A stretch of DNA of 64,000 bases from positions 10,666,599 through 10,730,598 of the forward strand of contig NC_088177.1 of assembly GCF_028769735.1 (NCBI RefSeq), read 5' to 3'. This stretch comes from Zonotrichia leucophrys gambelii. Lineage: Eukaryota > Chordata > Aves > Passeriformes > Passerellidae. Shown here piece after piece: positions 1 through 12,345 of the stretch. Position 1 is the stretch's first letter; each line of letters starts with the position of its first letter. Both the position numbers and the translations under genes were made by a program. The notes beneath the pieces were generated by a model, which was given only the letters and a program-made list of their open reading frames with translations, did not search any database and had not been told where the DNA came from.

Positions 1-59
1 CATTTTATTACTATTAAACTTTTAAAATTTTAAAAACAAGCAATTGGCATTTTTCACAG

Positions 60-104
60 TCTAGATGATGTTTAGGTCCCTTCCAACCCAAACCATGCTG
101 TGAT
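60..104 (+). mobile_element. CR1 LINE 3' tail fragment
   Basis: About 45 bp matching the conserved 3' end of bird CR1 retrotransposons (…TTTAGGTCCCTTCCAACCCA…CTGTGAT). CR1 is a non-LTR retrotransposon that is usually 5'-truncated on insertion, so very short tails like this are common. No coding sequence remains. The plus orientation follows from the sense of the tail. Confidence 0.8.
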
Positions 105-3100
105 CCAGCTATCCACTCAAATATTACAGGGAAGAGCTGGGTCTGGGGTAGCTGCAGATCACAGAGGCTGTGCAAGAGCTGTCATTTCCAAGGGATTTGT
201 GTCCTGTAGTGTCCTGGCAGCAGCTGCTGTGGTGGCTGACAGGATCTGCTGTGCAGGGATGTGAGTGCCTTTCCCTTCTGGGGCACTGCAGAGCCTTGTC
301 AGGTGCTCCAAAGCCTCTGCAGGAAGCTGCCAGACAGGAGATTCTTATTCAAATGGGCGTGAACCCCACGTGGAGACAGAGAGAAAAACAAGGCCAGGGA
401 AGACATGTACGGGGTAAATAACAAAGAAAGCACAATGCTGAGAAAATGAGGGATCAGAGAAAGCAGCAGAAATCTGTGTGCTCATTGGAATGAGAAGTGT
501 GACATATAAATGACCCAGCAAGTTTGTAGGAGCAGTCAATCAGGCGTGCTGTTACAGCATTTAAGGGATTTCAGGCCATAAGGCAGTGGCACCTGCCTGA
601 GGTTGGCCAGAACCACGCTCCCCTCCCTGCCACATTATTGCTGAATTGTCCATTATAGGGGTTTTAAACCATTTTCTGAAGCATCTGCTCTTGGCTCCTG
701 TCAGAGGCAAGGCACCTTTGCAGCTCCAGATGAACCATTGCTCTGATGTGTTATGACAATTCCTCTGTTCCTACAAATGTCTAGATTAAACTCCATTTTC
801 ATTTCAGCTAAATGGTCCACTTTACAAAAATAGCTCCTGGAAATACTTAGTGGGAAAAAAGAGAGGACAGTAACCTGAATATCTTGCCACTACAATAATT
901 AAAATATCATATCAGGGGTTTTGCCTAGAAATTATTTTAATTGCAATTGTATTATCCTGCACAGTGTAATGGCAGGCCATAGGTATTCCCAGTCAATTGA
1001 CAACCCACACACCAGATGCAGGAGATTAGTTTGATGCCTGTTTAGTTACTCTGGAGGCCTGTGACAAACCCTCTGAAAGGTGAACCTGGATTGCAGCAGT
1101 CCTTGAAAGTAAAGAAAACATTAACTCAGAAGCTGGGACAAATTTAGCAAGGCTGACAGTGCCAAAAGAGCTCCTTGCAAGAACAATGAAAAATTATCCC
1201 TGGGGTTTAAGCTAAAAAAGGGCACTGAATGATTTCAGAAAAAGTGGAAACTCTTTTGATTTTAAATCCTTGTAAAGCAAAGTCAAGTTGAAGCTGTCAC
1301 TGTAATCTGAATGGAAGTTTCATTTCAAATCCCTCACAGCCTATAATGTTCCGATTTTAAAGGTTAAACAAGCAGCAGAAGCACAAGTTTATTAACCCTT
1401 CTCTTCTCCTCTCTCAAACCCCAAACCGTCTAAACATAAACCAGCCAAACTAGCTGGAGGCCAAATTTAACTTCGTAGCTGACAGCTGGTTGAAACAGTG
1501 ATGGAGGAAAAGAAGAGCAAGAAAACAGGAGCTCTACCAAAGTGAAAAATGATGTCTTAGAAGATTTTGTTCATCCTAAACTCCTGGCATCATCTGCTTC
1601 ATAAAGGAGAGAGAAGGAAAAGTTCTCCTTGGAGCACTTTAACAGACACAAACATAAGGAAAATGTCTTGTTCCTCTTTGCCAGTCTGATCTGTCAGAAT
1701 GAACAATTCCCAGTCCAAATCAATCTCCTCCTACTACTTTATCAAAATTCTTTGTTCTACAACATGCTGCCCAAGAGCATTTACAGCTCTCCTGAGTCCT
1801 TTTTTTCCCCTGCAAAACCTGGGAGATACATCTCTCTTCCCCCCAGAAGAGGGAGGACTTATGCTAATTAAATTGATTTCCCTTTAGGAAGGGGGAATGT
1901 TCTTCTCTACTGGTGTTTCCATTACAGTATTACAAGCTCTCCTCTTCTACAGAAAGCAAGAAACACAAATGACCTTTTCCAGGTACGAGAGAATTGCCAG
2001 GCAGCAGGAATAAAGATCCACAGGGCTGGAAAGACACACACAACATACAGAGAGGGAGGAGGAAATATTTCACTACAAATAAGAGTATAAAAATTCTCAG
2101 AGCATGGATGTTTTTATGGACTACCTGTGAAGGAATGGCTTCCAAGAATCTATCCATAAGTGAAAAATCAAGCATCACCACGTTGAGATAGATCTGTTAT
2201 TGCTCTGGGTTTATTATTTACTTCCCTGACAGCTGCCACTCTCTCTTTTATCAAAGCAGCCACTCACTGGCATGCAGCCTGTGTCTTGATTTACATCTCT
2301 AAATCTGTCACAAGAAGCTGAATGACTGCATGGCAAAGTTCTGGAGATCTGATGGGTTCACATCTCTTATCAACATGACCCATTTCCCTCTTCTGCAGAG
2401 GAAGCCCACAAACCCACTGCTCTTCAGCCCTGAGAAAGGAATGAAGCTTTTCTCAGAGAGCTGAGGGTCACAGGGCACCCATCCCAAATCTCCTGCTCAG
2501 GGAGATTCATGGGTTTGCCATCAATGAAGAAAGACAAATTGACTTGCTCTGGTCACAATTATTTCCCCAGGTGCTCTCCCTCAGGAATGCACCAGGAATC
2601 ACTGCATAAAGAGGAATGGCCTCTGCAAGGTACCTCAGTTTTGGGGAAGAAAATGCTGGTTGGTTCTGCATGACCCAGTTTGCTCAAGTTCTTATCTAAA
2701 GCTCTGAGCACCTTCAGCATCCCAGTCTAAATAACCAGAAACCACAGCCACAACAGAAGGGCCAACAGCACAGAAATACTTCCCAGAAGACTTCAACAGC
2801 CTTCATTCCAGCTGAGAACTCTGAGAAATATGCTGGTTTAAGCTGGTTAACATCAGCAAATCAAATTCTAAGGAATAAAATGTTGATATATGATGTCTCA
2901 GGAAGGTTTCAGATTCAAAACTAAACTTTTGAGTGGATTTGTGCTGGGACAGGAAACAGGGTGATCCATGGGAGTGTCTGCACTCTTGTTAAGATGTGTA
3001 GCAAGAGGTAGAAGACAGAATTACCAACACCACCTTGCAAAGGGGATCCCCAGTGCTTTAAGCTCCACTAAGAACATGTTGAAATCTTATCACAGCAAGC

Positions 3101-6100
3101 CTTTAAGAGCCTCTAATATATTTATAGTTAAACTCCATGTTTGCCACTGGGAAAGCACAGCTCCAGCACTGAGGGTTCCTGTGTCTGTAACCATTTGTAA
3201 TTAGGCACTTTTTGTACAGAACAGAGATTTTCTGACCAAGCTGACCAGCACAGCAGTGGGGTCGGAGAAGGGAGTACAACTTCCATGAAGTGATGAGGGG
3301 GAAAAGTGAAGCCAACAGTTATGACCTGACCTAAAGGAGCAATCACAGGGCCCTGGAAGCAGGAGAGAAGCCTCGGGATGTGTCAGGGGTCTGGAGCCAG
3401 CTGCTCTGGGAGCAGGGTGCCCTGGCATCTCTCCAATGCACTCCCCTCATGTGAATCTGCCCCTAAATGTCCTCCAACTGCAGTAACTTATCTGTCACTG
3501 AGGATACCCCTTCACTCACTGCTGAAAAAACCGCTTCTATCAGAAATGCAAAGCCAACAATCCAATGTCAGAAAAGGATAATTTACACCACAAGAAGCAA
3601 TTCCACATAATTTGAAATTTTCTGTCTGCATTTTGTCTTATGTCCTGGAATTGGAGCTGTTAAATTAGGTTAGAATCCTGTCCATTGACTGCAGAACTAC
3701 TCATAATTTAATCTCCCTAATAACATTAAGAGTGCAGTAGGATCCTTCCAAACTAAGGGTAGGATGATCTATTAGCATTTCAAGTGTATTTTCATGCAGG
3801 ATGACTGATACTAATATAAACAAATTCTGTAAAATATGAGTAGTTTCAATACATTATTTACTGAAACCTGAAAATAGAACCCCTGCTTCACCAAAGGTAC
3901 AGTTTAGGCTTTTCAGGAGACTCCTACAGGATTTATTAGAGATGAAATTAAAAATATTATATGAGGAAATAGAAACTCTTGGGAACACACTCTTCTGAAA
4001 TAGAAGGATACAATTCTTCCAAAGGATGTCTGAAGTGCCTTTTTTGGTGCACTGTTTGTAAGGCTCTTGCATAAGTAATAAAAACAGAAGAACTTTTTCT
4101 GCCTTTTAAGATGTTTCTATGCCAGACTAACCCCACAGGTGAAGCCATGTGCATTTAAAAGGCAGCTGTGTGTTGGAATCAATGTGCACTAGTAAATATT
4201 AAAGAACAGTGAAAATGAGTCAGGAGTTAACATGAGATATAGGCAGAAGGTTTTAAATTAGTTGGTTCCAGGAGATGGCCCATCAAGAAAAAAATAAGGA
4301 GAATAATTAGATTAGTTAGAAATAATTAGATTTAGGATGAGGACTAAAGCACAGGTTTTACTTTACATGTGGTTTCAAAGTCAAATTTAAAGTACGTGAA
4401 AAATCTGTCCAGAACACAAAATCCACAGCTCCGCTTCACAATGGAACTTACCCATGTGAAAATATATTTTTCCATAAATGAGTCCTGAAGTGTTTGAAAC
4501 TACAAATCATCTCCCTTTTCAGCTATTTCCCACTCCTTTTAATGCCTTAGCTGGTTATCTCAGCAATAGCTGGGTTTCTGTGGCCCAGGCTAGGAGAGAG
4601 GCCAGGATTGATGAATTTCTGAAGTGTTTGTGGCTCTGCTGGCAGCCCTCAGGCCCCACTCAGGGTAGAAGGGGATGAGCAGGCAGTCAGGAGTGATAGC
4701 CCTTCTCCAATGACCTCCAGTTTTCCTGACAGGCAAAACACCTCACAGAGCTGTAAGATGAAGGTCTGGGATGATTTTTGAGGCCACAAAGACTCTGAAA
4801 GTCATTTTTATATTCTTTATAACGGTATAAAAAAGGGACAGTAGCAATACTAGTGCTATGAAATGACTTTGTGAAGAATCTCCCCTGATCTTCACACTCC
4901 AGACTCTCTGTCACAAGCACAAGTCTAATGTTTTCATTCATCATCTCAGCCTAGATAAAAATGATCCATTTTTTGAGGAGCTTATTGTCTTTGGATTACT
5001 TCTTCTAAACACAGAGCCTTATCTATTCAAGGTGGATGCTTGGCTCAACCATGACCTTGTCAATCTCATTAAGTCTTGAATGAATTTTCTCAAATTTTCT
5101 TATCAATCAAGGTAATTGCTTCTTGCAGGAAATCCAATCTTCTGTTAACCACATCATTACCTGGTGATCGAAGTCCTCAAACTCTGGGTAAGCTGGAATT
5201 ACTCAAATTACCCAAGAGAACAGAGGAGCCTAAATTCACAAAAATCCCCACAGGTCATTTCCATTTCAGCAACTATTCCACAGTTTGTCAGTACCTTGAA
5301 ATATTTCTCAGAATTAAAAATACTTTCACATCACAGTTTTACATCAGGCTTTGCAGTCATAAAAGATGACAGTATCCTTGCAAAGGCTGTGTAAGAGGAG
5401 AAAGGAAAAGAAGGAATTACAAAAACCTCAAGAAGAAAGGGGATTTTTGGCAGGGATCTGAAGACTACAGTAGATAAGAGCTTAAGAATATAAGAGAAGT
5501 CACAGAGATGGGGCAAAAGGTCCTTTCAAGCTAAAGCCTCCCCAGCTGGGAGTGTGAACCAGGAGTGCAGTGATCCCTGCTCAGGGCAGCTCCCTGAGCA
5601 GCAGCAGCTTTCCTGGGCCAGGGCAGCCCTGTTGTGCTTCACAGCCCACACTGGATTTCTCTGTTTTGATCCCACCCAGCTGATTTGAACCTACAGAAGC
5701 TTTTTGCACAAGCATTATCTCCCTATTTTAGCCACGAGTAGCTTGGATGCCATGCTAATTCAGGCCACAGACAACTTAACTTTGAAATTAATTAATTAAT
5801 TACAGGAATGTAATTAAGAAGACGGGTTTGGGAAGGGCTGGAAGCAAGTAAGGAAACTTGCTCTTCTGTTGACACAGACCACAGAGAGATTTACCAAGAG
5901 GTGCCCTACTTTCAGAAAGACTGCATGAGTTTTTCTCCCACCAACACAAGAGCAAGTGCTAGGCAGACTGGTGCTATGTGCTAATAGTTCTAAGCTTTGA
6001 TAAACCAAAAATATTTATTTCACAGGCAAAAATTAATAAATGCTTCCAGTAGTAATTAATATTTTTTTCCATTTACAGCTTTGATCTTTATTTTCAGTAT

Positions 6101-6496
6101 TTGAGAAGAAAATATATTAATATAGAGATTTGTCTTGTTCTTTCTCCTCAGGCTCTAGGTAGGCATCCTTGACCTGTTAAGTTGCTGGGAATGCCATCAT
6201 TGCCTTCAGTACACCCAAGGTATCTGCTCATGGTGTGTAAATCTGTTTCAGGTCCCTGAACAAAATCAGTTAATTCCTCCTCATGTACAAATCTCATGTG
6301 ATTAAGCACACAAACAAATGTATGCTATAAGTAAATCCCAGAACTGTGGAGCTCTATGTATATACAGACTTTCTACCAACTTTAATGGAAGAAAGTATGG
6401 AATCCAGGAGGCTCCTGAATGCCTCCCAGTTCACCCAGTAAACACTGACACAAATGCTGGGGGCACTGATGTTCTCTGTGATGCCTTGTGCAGGGC
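105..6496. other. unique non-coding DNA, no gene seen
   Basis: AT-rich DNA without recognisable exons or interspersed repeats. Open frames are all under 100 codons and resemble no family. A short (TTAA)n run lies at 5786-5802. Slightly GC-richer patches (for example 5540-5660) contain no clear coding or promoter structure. It could be intergenic or intronic, and the sequence alone does not decide. Confidence 0.5.
5786..5802. repeat. short (ATTA)n simple repeat
   Basis: Four tandem copies of a 4-bp ATTA/TTAA unit. No function is inferred. Confidence 0.8.
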
Positions 6497-6806
6497 TGAC
6501 CTAGAGCAGAGACTAGACTGAGTTAAAGAATAAAGCAGGGATTTATTAAAAGGCCTCAATGGACCCACCTTGGGCAGCACAAGAGCCCAGCCAGGGCTGC
6601 ACCCAAGATGAACCAAAATGGTCACAAAATGGGCACCTGGTCACAGGGTCTCTCACTTTTATATGTTCTGGTCCATCTGCATATTGGAGTTAATTGTCCA
6701 GTTACAGCTTTAGGTTATGAAGTCCCATCCTTCTTGGTTTTCTCTCCTCTTTCCACCATTGTTTATGCTCTTGGGCCTGAGATTTGGATAATTTGTCTTC
6801 ATTACA
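6497..6806 (-). mobile_element. ERV LTR (family F), minus strand
   Basis: On the minus strand this reads as a roughly 310-bp LTR. It starts near TGTAATGAAG, carries a TATA-like ATATAAAAG about halfway, has a polyadenylation signal (AATAAA, plus-strand complement at 6542-6547) and ends near TCTAGGTCA. I recognise the body (a stretch beginning CCCAAGGTGGGTCCATTGAG on the minus strand) as a recurrent passerine ERV LTR, but do not assign a library name. The 6-mer TGACCT occurs at 6497-6502 and again at 6808-6813 and may mark a target-site duplication, though this would displace the usual TG/CA termini. Boundaries are therefore uncertain by about 10 bp. It abuts another minus-strand LTR at 6807-7185. 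Confidence 0.75.
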
Positions 6807-7185
6807 GTGACCTGAGGAGATCACTGGCTGAGAGAAGGACGAGAATCTTGTTTCTTGATCAGAAGGCTTGATTTATTGATATATAATATATAATACATTA
6901 TAACTATACTATAAAGAATAAAGAGAGAGCTTGCAGAGAGCTGCTAAGCTAAGAATAGAATAGAAGGAAATGAATAACAAAGTTCTGTGTTCAAGGAATC
7001 TCCCCTGAGCTGCTCCGGTGATTGGCCCTTAATGGTACACATGGAAGAAGAGCCAATCACAGGAACCCCTGCCACATTTCACAGCAGCTGATAACAATTT
7101 GTTTACATTCTTTTTCTGGGGCTCTGCTTCCCAGAAGATGGGCAAATCCCAAAGAAAGTATTTCTATGAAGAAATGTCTGCAACA
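6807..7185 (-). mobile_element. ERV LTR (family E, related to C and D), minus strand
   Basis: On the minus strand it starts TGTTGCAGACATTTC at 7185, carries CCAAT-type boxes (plus-strand ATTGG near 7020, CCAAT near 7053), an AT-rich tract, a polyadenylation signal AATAAA (complement at 6872-6877) and a downstream motif CAAGCCTTCTGATCAAG. The 3' third resembles the LTRs at 21058-21449 and 46460-46835 (AATAAATC…AGCCTTCTGA…CAAGATTCTC), so the three belong to one broad ERVK-like group, with this copy the most diverged. No target-site duplication could be matched, and the left end, next to the family F LTR, is not firm. Confidence 0.75.
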
Positions 7186-10100
7186 TGTCTTTGGTCCCTG
7201 GCTAGAGAAGGAATTGTTTTGTCTCCCTGCTCTGTGAACAGAGATCACCATGCCCTAATATGAATCCCAGACCCACACAGTAAAGCAGCACAGAATCTGA
7301 AAAATACAAAAGCTCAAACCTGAGGCATCACCTGTGGAGGAACAATTCCCACTCATCCATAAAACTGGCTGGGCAGTACTGAGTTACAGCCAGCGCTACC
7401 ACACAACCAGAGGATGTGTGTGTAGCCACTCCTGGAGCCATCTGGGTGTCCAGAAGGAGCAGGCATTCACATGCTGAGCAGAGGCACCCACAGCCTGGAC
7501 ACAATGTGGGATTTCCCTGCTTTGGGACAATTACAGCTTTAGGCTTCTGGAAAAGCTCAGAACAGACCTGAGACACACCTGGGAGCTGGGGAGACCCTGC
7601 TTGGGGTGAAGGGGGAAGGTATTTTCCCCCTTGTGATGCCCATCTGGACCTGCACTTGTCCAGGGCCCCTCCACACCACCAGTGGGATCTTGGCACATCC
7701 AAATGCAGAGCCCAGCTCACTCTGGAAAGCTGTGCACTGGGATTTCAGCCTGAGTTGTGGTATTTCCGCCCCCTACCCCCAGCAGTAACCCCAGGCTGTG
7801 GCTGAAACAGAACCATGACTTTGAGGGAGGCTTGTGCAGACAGATCACTGAGGAGAGCAGGAGCTCTGCTTCACCAGAGAATTGCAGCTCTGTGTTTGAG
7901 GAGGCAGCAACAAGAAAATGACTGTGATTGTACCTCACAGCTCACCTCAGACAAACACCAGGAACACAAGGGACCCAAGGACACAGCAGGAGACACAGGA
8001 GTGAGTGACACAAAGCCACCAGCCACTTTATTTTCTCTTTCACCTGACCTAAATCTTTCCCTTTTATATCTCTTGCTCTGGTCTCATAAGGAAAATAAAT
8101 GCTGAATTTCCAGATTGCCTGCACTTACACAATGACTATATTTAAGCCTGAAAAAAGATTCTGGTCTGAATGAAAAATTTCAAGACATGTTTTGCATTAA
8201 AGATAAGACAAAGGCAACCACAAGATTTTCAGCTTTTCAGAGGCAGAATTCAGTGCCTGTCTCAGGAAGGGAAGCCTTTCCACTTGCAAACTCCAGGGCA
8301 GCTCTGCAGAACCTGAGGAGTCCTTACAGGATTCATTTCAATACAATTAACTATGAGGAACCAATCACTGGCAATAAACTAAACCTGAGATAAACAGCAG
8401 ATGGAAAAATCCTAATAAAGATCCCAAAATGCAACAAAGCAGCAGCTTCTCTTGTAAATGAAAGGAAAAGATGCTGTGGGTGCATGAGTGCCCTGAAGAA
8501 GGCTGCAGAAATGAGCATGGCCAGACTTCAAGCTGTGTGTTCAGAGGAAAATTCCCAAATGACTGTTACATGGAGATACCCACAGAAGGAGCTTCATCCT
8601 TCCCTGTCGCCTCTGGCTCTCACTGAGGTGAGGGCTGGGCCTTTCCTGAGGTCTGAGCTTGGGGCTTGGGATGGCATCCAGCAAAACCCATCTCCCTGCA
8701 TAGCCTGAGAGGGATTGAAGAGAGCCTGGCCTCCCAAACCCAGCCTAGCTCATGGAGTGGGAGCCTATAAAAGCTCCTGCTGGGGATGCTTAATCCAGTC
8801 TGACAGGCATCTCACATGCCTGCAATAATGACAGGATCTCAAGAAATTACATTATTATACAGTGAGAGCTTTATTTTATCAGGTTTTATTAGCCCAGACT
8901 AATGGCTGATATCCTCCCCAGGGACCTCAACCAACGATCAGGTTCTGTTCAGCACCAAAGTGTAGTTTTACATGGCTGAGAGTAGGATCCCAATAACCTG
9001 TCACACCATTTCTATGTGCTAAGAACATACTGCTGACATTTAAGATTGGTTTATTAATATCTTAATTTTTAAAACTCCTATAGCAGTGTGTTTGCAGGTG
9101 CAGAAGTCAACCTTTGCTTTAATTATTGATGAACACTGTTGCTACTTTTGTGTCCCATATTTTTGGATGATAGACAGAAGTCAAGCATTAAAAACATTCA
9201 CTTGAAATTTCATTTTTCTAATAATTAATGTTCTTTGTTGGTAGGTATGGAATTACCTGTAAAGCTAATTCCAAAGTAAAACTAATTAGAAAATTATTGC
9301 TAAAGAAATGATTGCTTCTTTGTTGCTCATGCATCATATAATTAATACCATGATGTGATCTAACATATTAAGGAAATAAGAATTTGCCATCAGCAGGCTG
9401 AAAGAAATTTGTTTATTAGTTTACTGTGATTCAATTTATGAGAATGTGCTTCAGTGATCTTTGCAAAAGAACTTTAATTGGAAATGAATATCACAATCTA
9501 TTTACCACACCACTAAACCCAGTCTGCTACAGTTCATTTAAACTACACCTGCTACTTAATTTTCCAGTAAGAGAAAAACTTTGAATTAATACAATAAGGA
9601 GCAGTTAGAAAGCAGGCCCAGCCCACTGCTGCTGCAATCAGGCTGTTGCTTGCTTGCCCTTATGGAATTCTGTGAGGAGCTGCGTGCAGAGTTTATCTCA
9701 GCCTGCACTCAGCCACTCTGCACTTTGCTGCCTTCAACATGCAAAGTCTTGGCCTGCAAGATCTAAAATCCACACCCAGCATGCACATTCAGGAAAAACA
9801 TTTCCATACTTGGGACCAGGGATGCTTCTAAAGCAAGGGCAAAAAAACCCAAACCAGTCTTTCCACCTCTGTGCTCTCTGGAGAGTTTACCTGGGGAGAA
9901 GCCTCATGTGCTCGTGGAGAGGAGAATCGAGGAAGGAGACAGAGTGTAGCACCCTCATGGCCTAATCTCTACATTGAAGAGTCACAACAGTCCTGAAGGT
10001 CTTGGAGCCACTGGAAACTGTTAGTTGGAATCTTTTCCCAAGGACACACGGCATATATACCACCTTTGGTGGGCAAGGGGTCCCTTTTAGGAGTCTGCCA

Positions 10101-10215
10101 GGGATGAAGAATGACCTGGGTCTGTGTATTGTGATAACACTGCCAGCGAACTCAGGACAGCAGCTCCTCCTGCCAACAGATGGGGGAAAACACCTTGCCA
10201 GGTTCACCTGAATTT
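7186..10215. other. unique non-coding DNA, no gene seen
   Basis: No repeat or exon recognised. A TATAAAA sequence near 8766-8773 sits between short inverted GGAGC/GCTCC arms, but nothing downstream looks like a transcript. The section 9160-9600 is AT-rich with several TAATTA/ATTAAT cores and is a weak candidate for conserved non-coding sequence. The longest open frame is 130 codons (7328-7720, minus) and resembles nothing known. Confidence 0.45.
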
Positions 10216-10450
10216 ATAGAATCACAAAATGACCAGGTTGGAAGTGACCTTAGAGATCATCCAGTTCAACCCAGCCCTAACACCTCAACCAAACCCTGGC
10301 ACCCAGTGTCACATCCAGGGATGGTGACTCCTCCACTTCCCTGGGCAGCCATTCCAGAACTTTATCACCCTTTCTGTAAAAAACCTTTTCCTAATATCCA
10401 GCCTATATCTCCCTTGAGCAGCTTGAGACTGTGTCCTCTGGCTCAAGGCA
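10216..10450 (-). mobile_element. CR1 LINE fragment, minus strand
   Basis: Starts with the reverse complement of the CR1 tail (ATAGAATCACAAAATGACC, GGTTGGAAGTGACCT) and continues through the typical CR1 3' UTR and ORF2 end in reverse (CTGGGCAGCCATTCCAGAAC, CTAATATCCAGCC). About 235 bp of a 5'-truncated copy with no coding capacity. Confidence 0.92.
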
Positions 10451-11273
10451 GGTGTGAGCCACAGCACCCAGGGCTCAGCTCAGCAAGAACCCCCGTCTGG
10501 GCTAGGACTGGGAGGTTTCCTCCCAAATAGTCATCACACAAGCAGAAACCCCCAACCCCCTTTTCTCACTTGTCAGTCATTTCTGTGCAGCACTCTTATT
10601 TACTCATAATTTAGTGAAGTTCCTCAACAGTGAGCAGGCAAAAAATACATCTATATCCTGATGTAATATGTTTATCTTAATTAATGAACAGGACTGCAGT
10701 GCAACACTCATCTCCTTCATAAAGCCTTTTCCAGTTTAACACAACAACTAATTAATAGGGTTCTTTTAACACGATTACTCTTTGTGTAATACTTTAAGAG
10801 ATTCTGAAAAATTAATTCTTTCACAGGTTACACTCATATAATTATAATTTTTTATTAAAGATGTTTTGTGGGGTCAGCTTCTGACCCTGCATTTTGGAAA
10901 AATGGAAAGCATTAACTACTGCAGAGTTATTACAGATTTATCACATCTAAAAAAGCTGGTATTGCACAGCCTCAGTGGGAGCTTTGCCCTCTGGCTAGTC
11001 ACACTGCCTCTGACACAATTATTTTTTTCCCCTCTAGAAACACTGATTTGTCAAAATTGAAACTGCTCTCCCAAAGGAAGAGATTTCAGGTGATTTTCCA
11101 GACCCAGAAAAATAGTGGAAAAAAATTAGGAATGACTAGAATGTTCCCTCTGATTTCTTTGGGATGAGAAATCTTAAAGGGAGATTTGCATAAAACCACT
11201 TTCCATTTTGAAATTGAATTCAGGTCCCTTTCCCAAAAGGTGAAATATAAAATGAAAAAGAGTAAAGATTGTA
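10451..11273. other. unique non-coding DNA, no gene seen
   Basis: AT-rich DNA between a CR1 copy and a short ERV remnant. No motif, repeat or open reading frame that can be supported. Confidence 0.5.
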
Positions 11274-11279
11274 AGGAGA

Positions 11280-11466
11280 TGTTCCAGTTGAGATCTGCCA
11301 CAATGCACAGAGTATCACCACACAATTTCAGAAAGCTCCAACCCATACAGAATACCACCTCACCTCCTCAGAAGGCTTCAGGCACCTACCCAGAGAAACA
11401 GCATATCACTCCAAAAAGCTGCAAGCATCTGCCCCACTCCCAACCACCACAAACTGTGTCCCTACA
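11280..11466 (-). repeat. 3' LTR of the miniature remnant, internally deleted
   Basis: 187 bp that align with both ends of the 5' LTR but skip the middle: GGGAGTGGG is joined directly to GCAGATGCTTGCAGC in element orientation. The outer end abuts the AGGAGA target-site duplication. Confidence 0.8.
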
Positions 11467-11725
11467 AACAATGGGACATCCCACTCAATGCCTTTGGTTC
11501 AAAGCCACCCCTTTTTCCCCACAAACTTGCATGGTCTGCATGTCCAACATTATGGTCAGGGAAATGTGCCCTGTGCAACCCCTTGAACCCCAGTGACAGC
11601 AAAGCTCACAGGAGCTTCTGTTTTCTGGCTGCTGGTTCTTTGCCTTTGGTTGTGCTTCAGAAGGAACCTCATGTTCCTTCAGGCCTTGGATATGATGCTC
11701 TGCATCATCTTTCCTCATGCCGGTA

Positions 11726-12089
11726 TGTCAGAGCTGAGACAGCCACAATATACAGAGCATCCCCACACAATTTCAGAAAGTTTCCACCCGTACAGAATAA
11801 CATCTCACCTCTTCAGAAGGCTTCAGGCACTGCCCACACACAGTAACACCAGGGCACCTCAGCAGGCTGCAAGCATCTGCCCTTCTTGTCCTTCAGCCCA
11901 GCCTTTTATCCCCTGCTGTTGCTGCCCTGCCCCTGTGTGCCCTCTGTTCCCTTTGGTGGTTGGTCAGTGCCCCTGGGCACTCCATGGCTCGTTCCCTTCA
12001 ACAGCATTCACCTGTCCTGCACAGCTGTGCCCACTGGGGATGAGGCTGGGCCAGTCCCACTCCCAACCGCCACAAACTCTGTCCCTACA
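11726..12089 (-). repeat. 5' LTR of the miniature remnant (family G)
   Basis: 364-bp LTR with TG…CA termini on the minus strand. A TATA-like GGATAAAAGG is seen as CCTTTTATCC around 11902-11911. It is nearly identical over long stretches to the LTR at 58198-58548, for example the segment beginning CAGCCTTTTATCCC and running to CTGGGCCAG. Confidence 0.85.
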
Positions 12090-12195
12090 AGGAGATATTC
12101 TGAAAATAACAAAAAGGAAATATTTTCACTAGCGACATTATTTTTTCCGCTACTCTCTGAGAATGTATGAAGACTGTCACTTTTTATCTCAAGTG

Positions 12196-12345
12196 TGGAT
12201 ACCCTGGAAGTGCCCAAGGCCAGGCTGGATGGGTTTGGAACACCCTGGGATAGTGGAAGGTGTCCCTGCCCACAGCAGGGGTGGCACTGGATGGGCTTTA
12301 AGGTCCCTTCCAACCCCAACCATCCTGTGACTGTGCTATTCTCAC
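12196..12345 (+). mobile_element. CR1 LINE 3' fragment, plus strand
   Basis: Contains the standard bird CR1 3' end: CTGGAAGTGCCCAAGGCCAG, CCCTGGGATAGTGGAAGGTG, TTTAAGGTCCCTTCCAACCC. About 150 bp, strongly 5'-truncated. Confidence 0.93.

Larger units (their letters stand above)
11274..12095 (-). mobile_element. Miniature ERV remnant: LTR, 259 bp, deleted LTR, with 6-bp TSD
   Basis: An 810-bp element (11280-12089) on the minus strand, flanked by perfect direct repeats AGGAGA at 11274-11279 and 12090-12095. In element orientation the 5' LTR is 12089-11726 (364 bp, TGTAGGGACAGAG…GACA) and the 3' LTR is 11466-11280 (187 bp, TGTAGGGACACAG…GAACA). The 3' LTR lacks about 180 bp of U3 present in the 5' LTR, including its TATA-like GGATAAAAGG. 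The 259-bp middle has no recognisable gag, pol or env; its 78-codon frame (11485-11718) matches nothing I know. No primer-binding site is recognisable. A purine run (GGGGAAAAAGGGG) lies about 45 bp before the 3' LTR. A solo copy of the same LTR is at 58198-58548. Simplest reading: a heavily deleted provirus that integrated as, or was reduced to, this form. Confidence 0.85.

Noticed and set aside
8762..8790. TATAAAA sequence as a possible core promoter
   Set aside because: No initiator, no GC-rich surroundings and no exon downstream. Such motifs are frequent by chance in AT-rich DNA.
11485..11718. 78-codon frame with clustered Cys/His, considered as a zinc-knuckle remnant
   Set aside because: The spacing does not fit the C-x2-C-x4-H-x4-C pattern of retroviral nucleocapsid, so I do not call it gag.
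11593..12132. 179-codon open frame, plus strand
   Set aside because: Runs antisense through the family G LTR and into flanking DNA. The same peptide stretch is repeated at 58378-58611 because the LTR is repeated.
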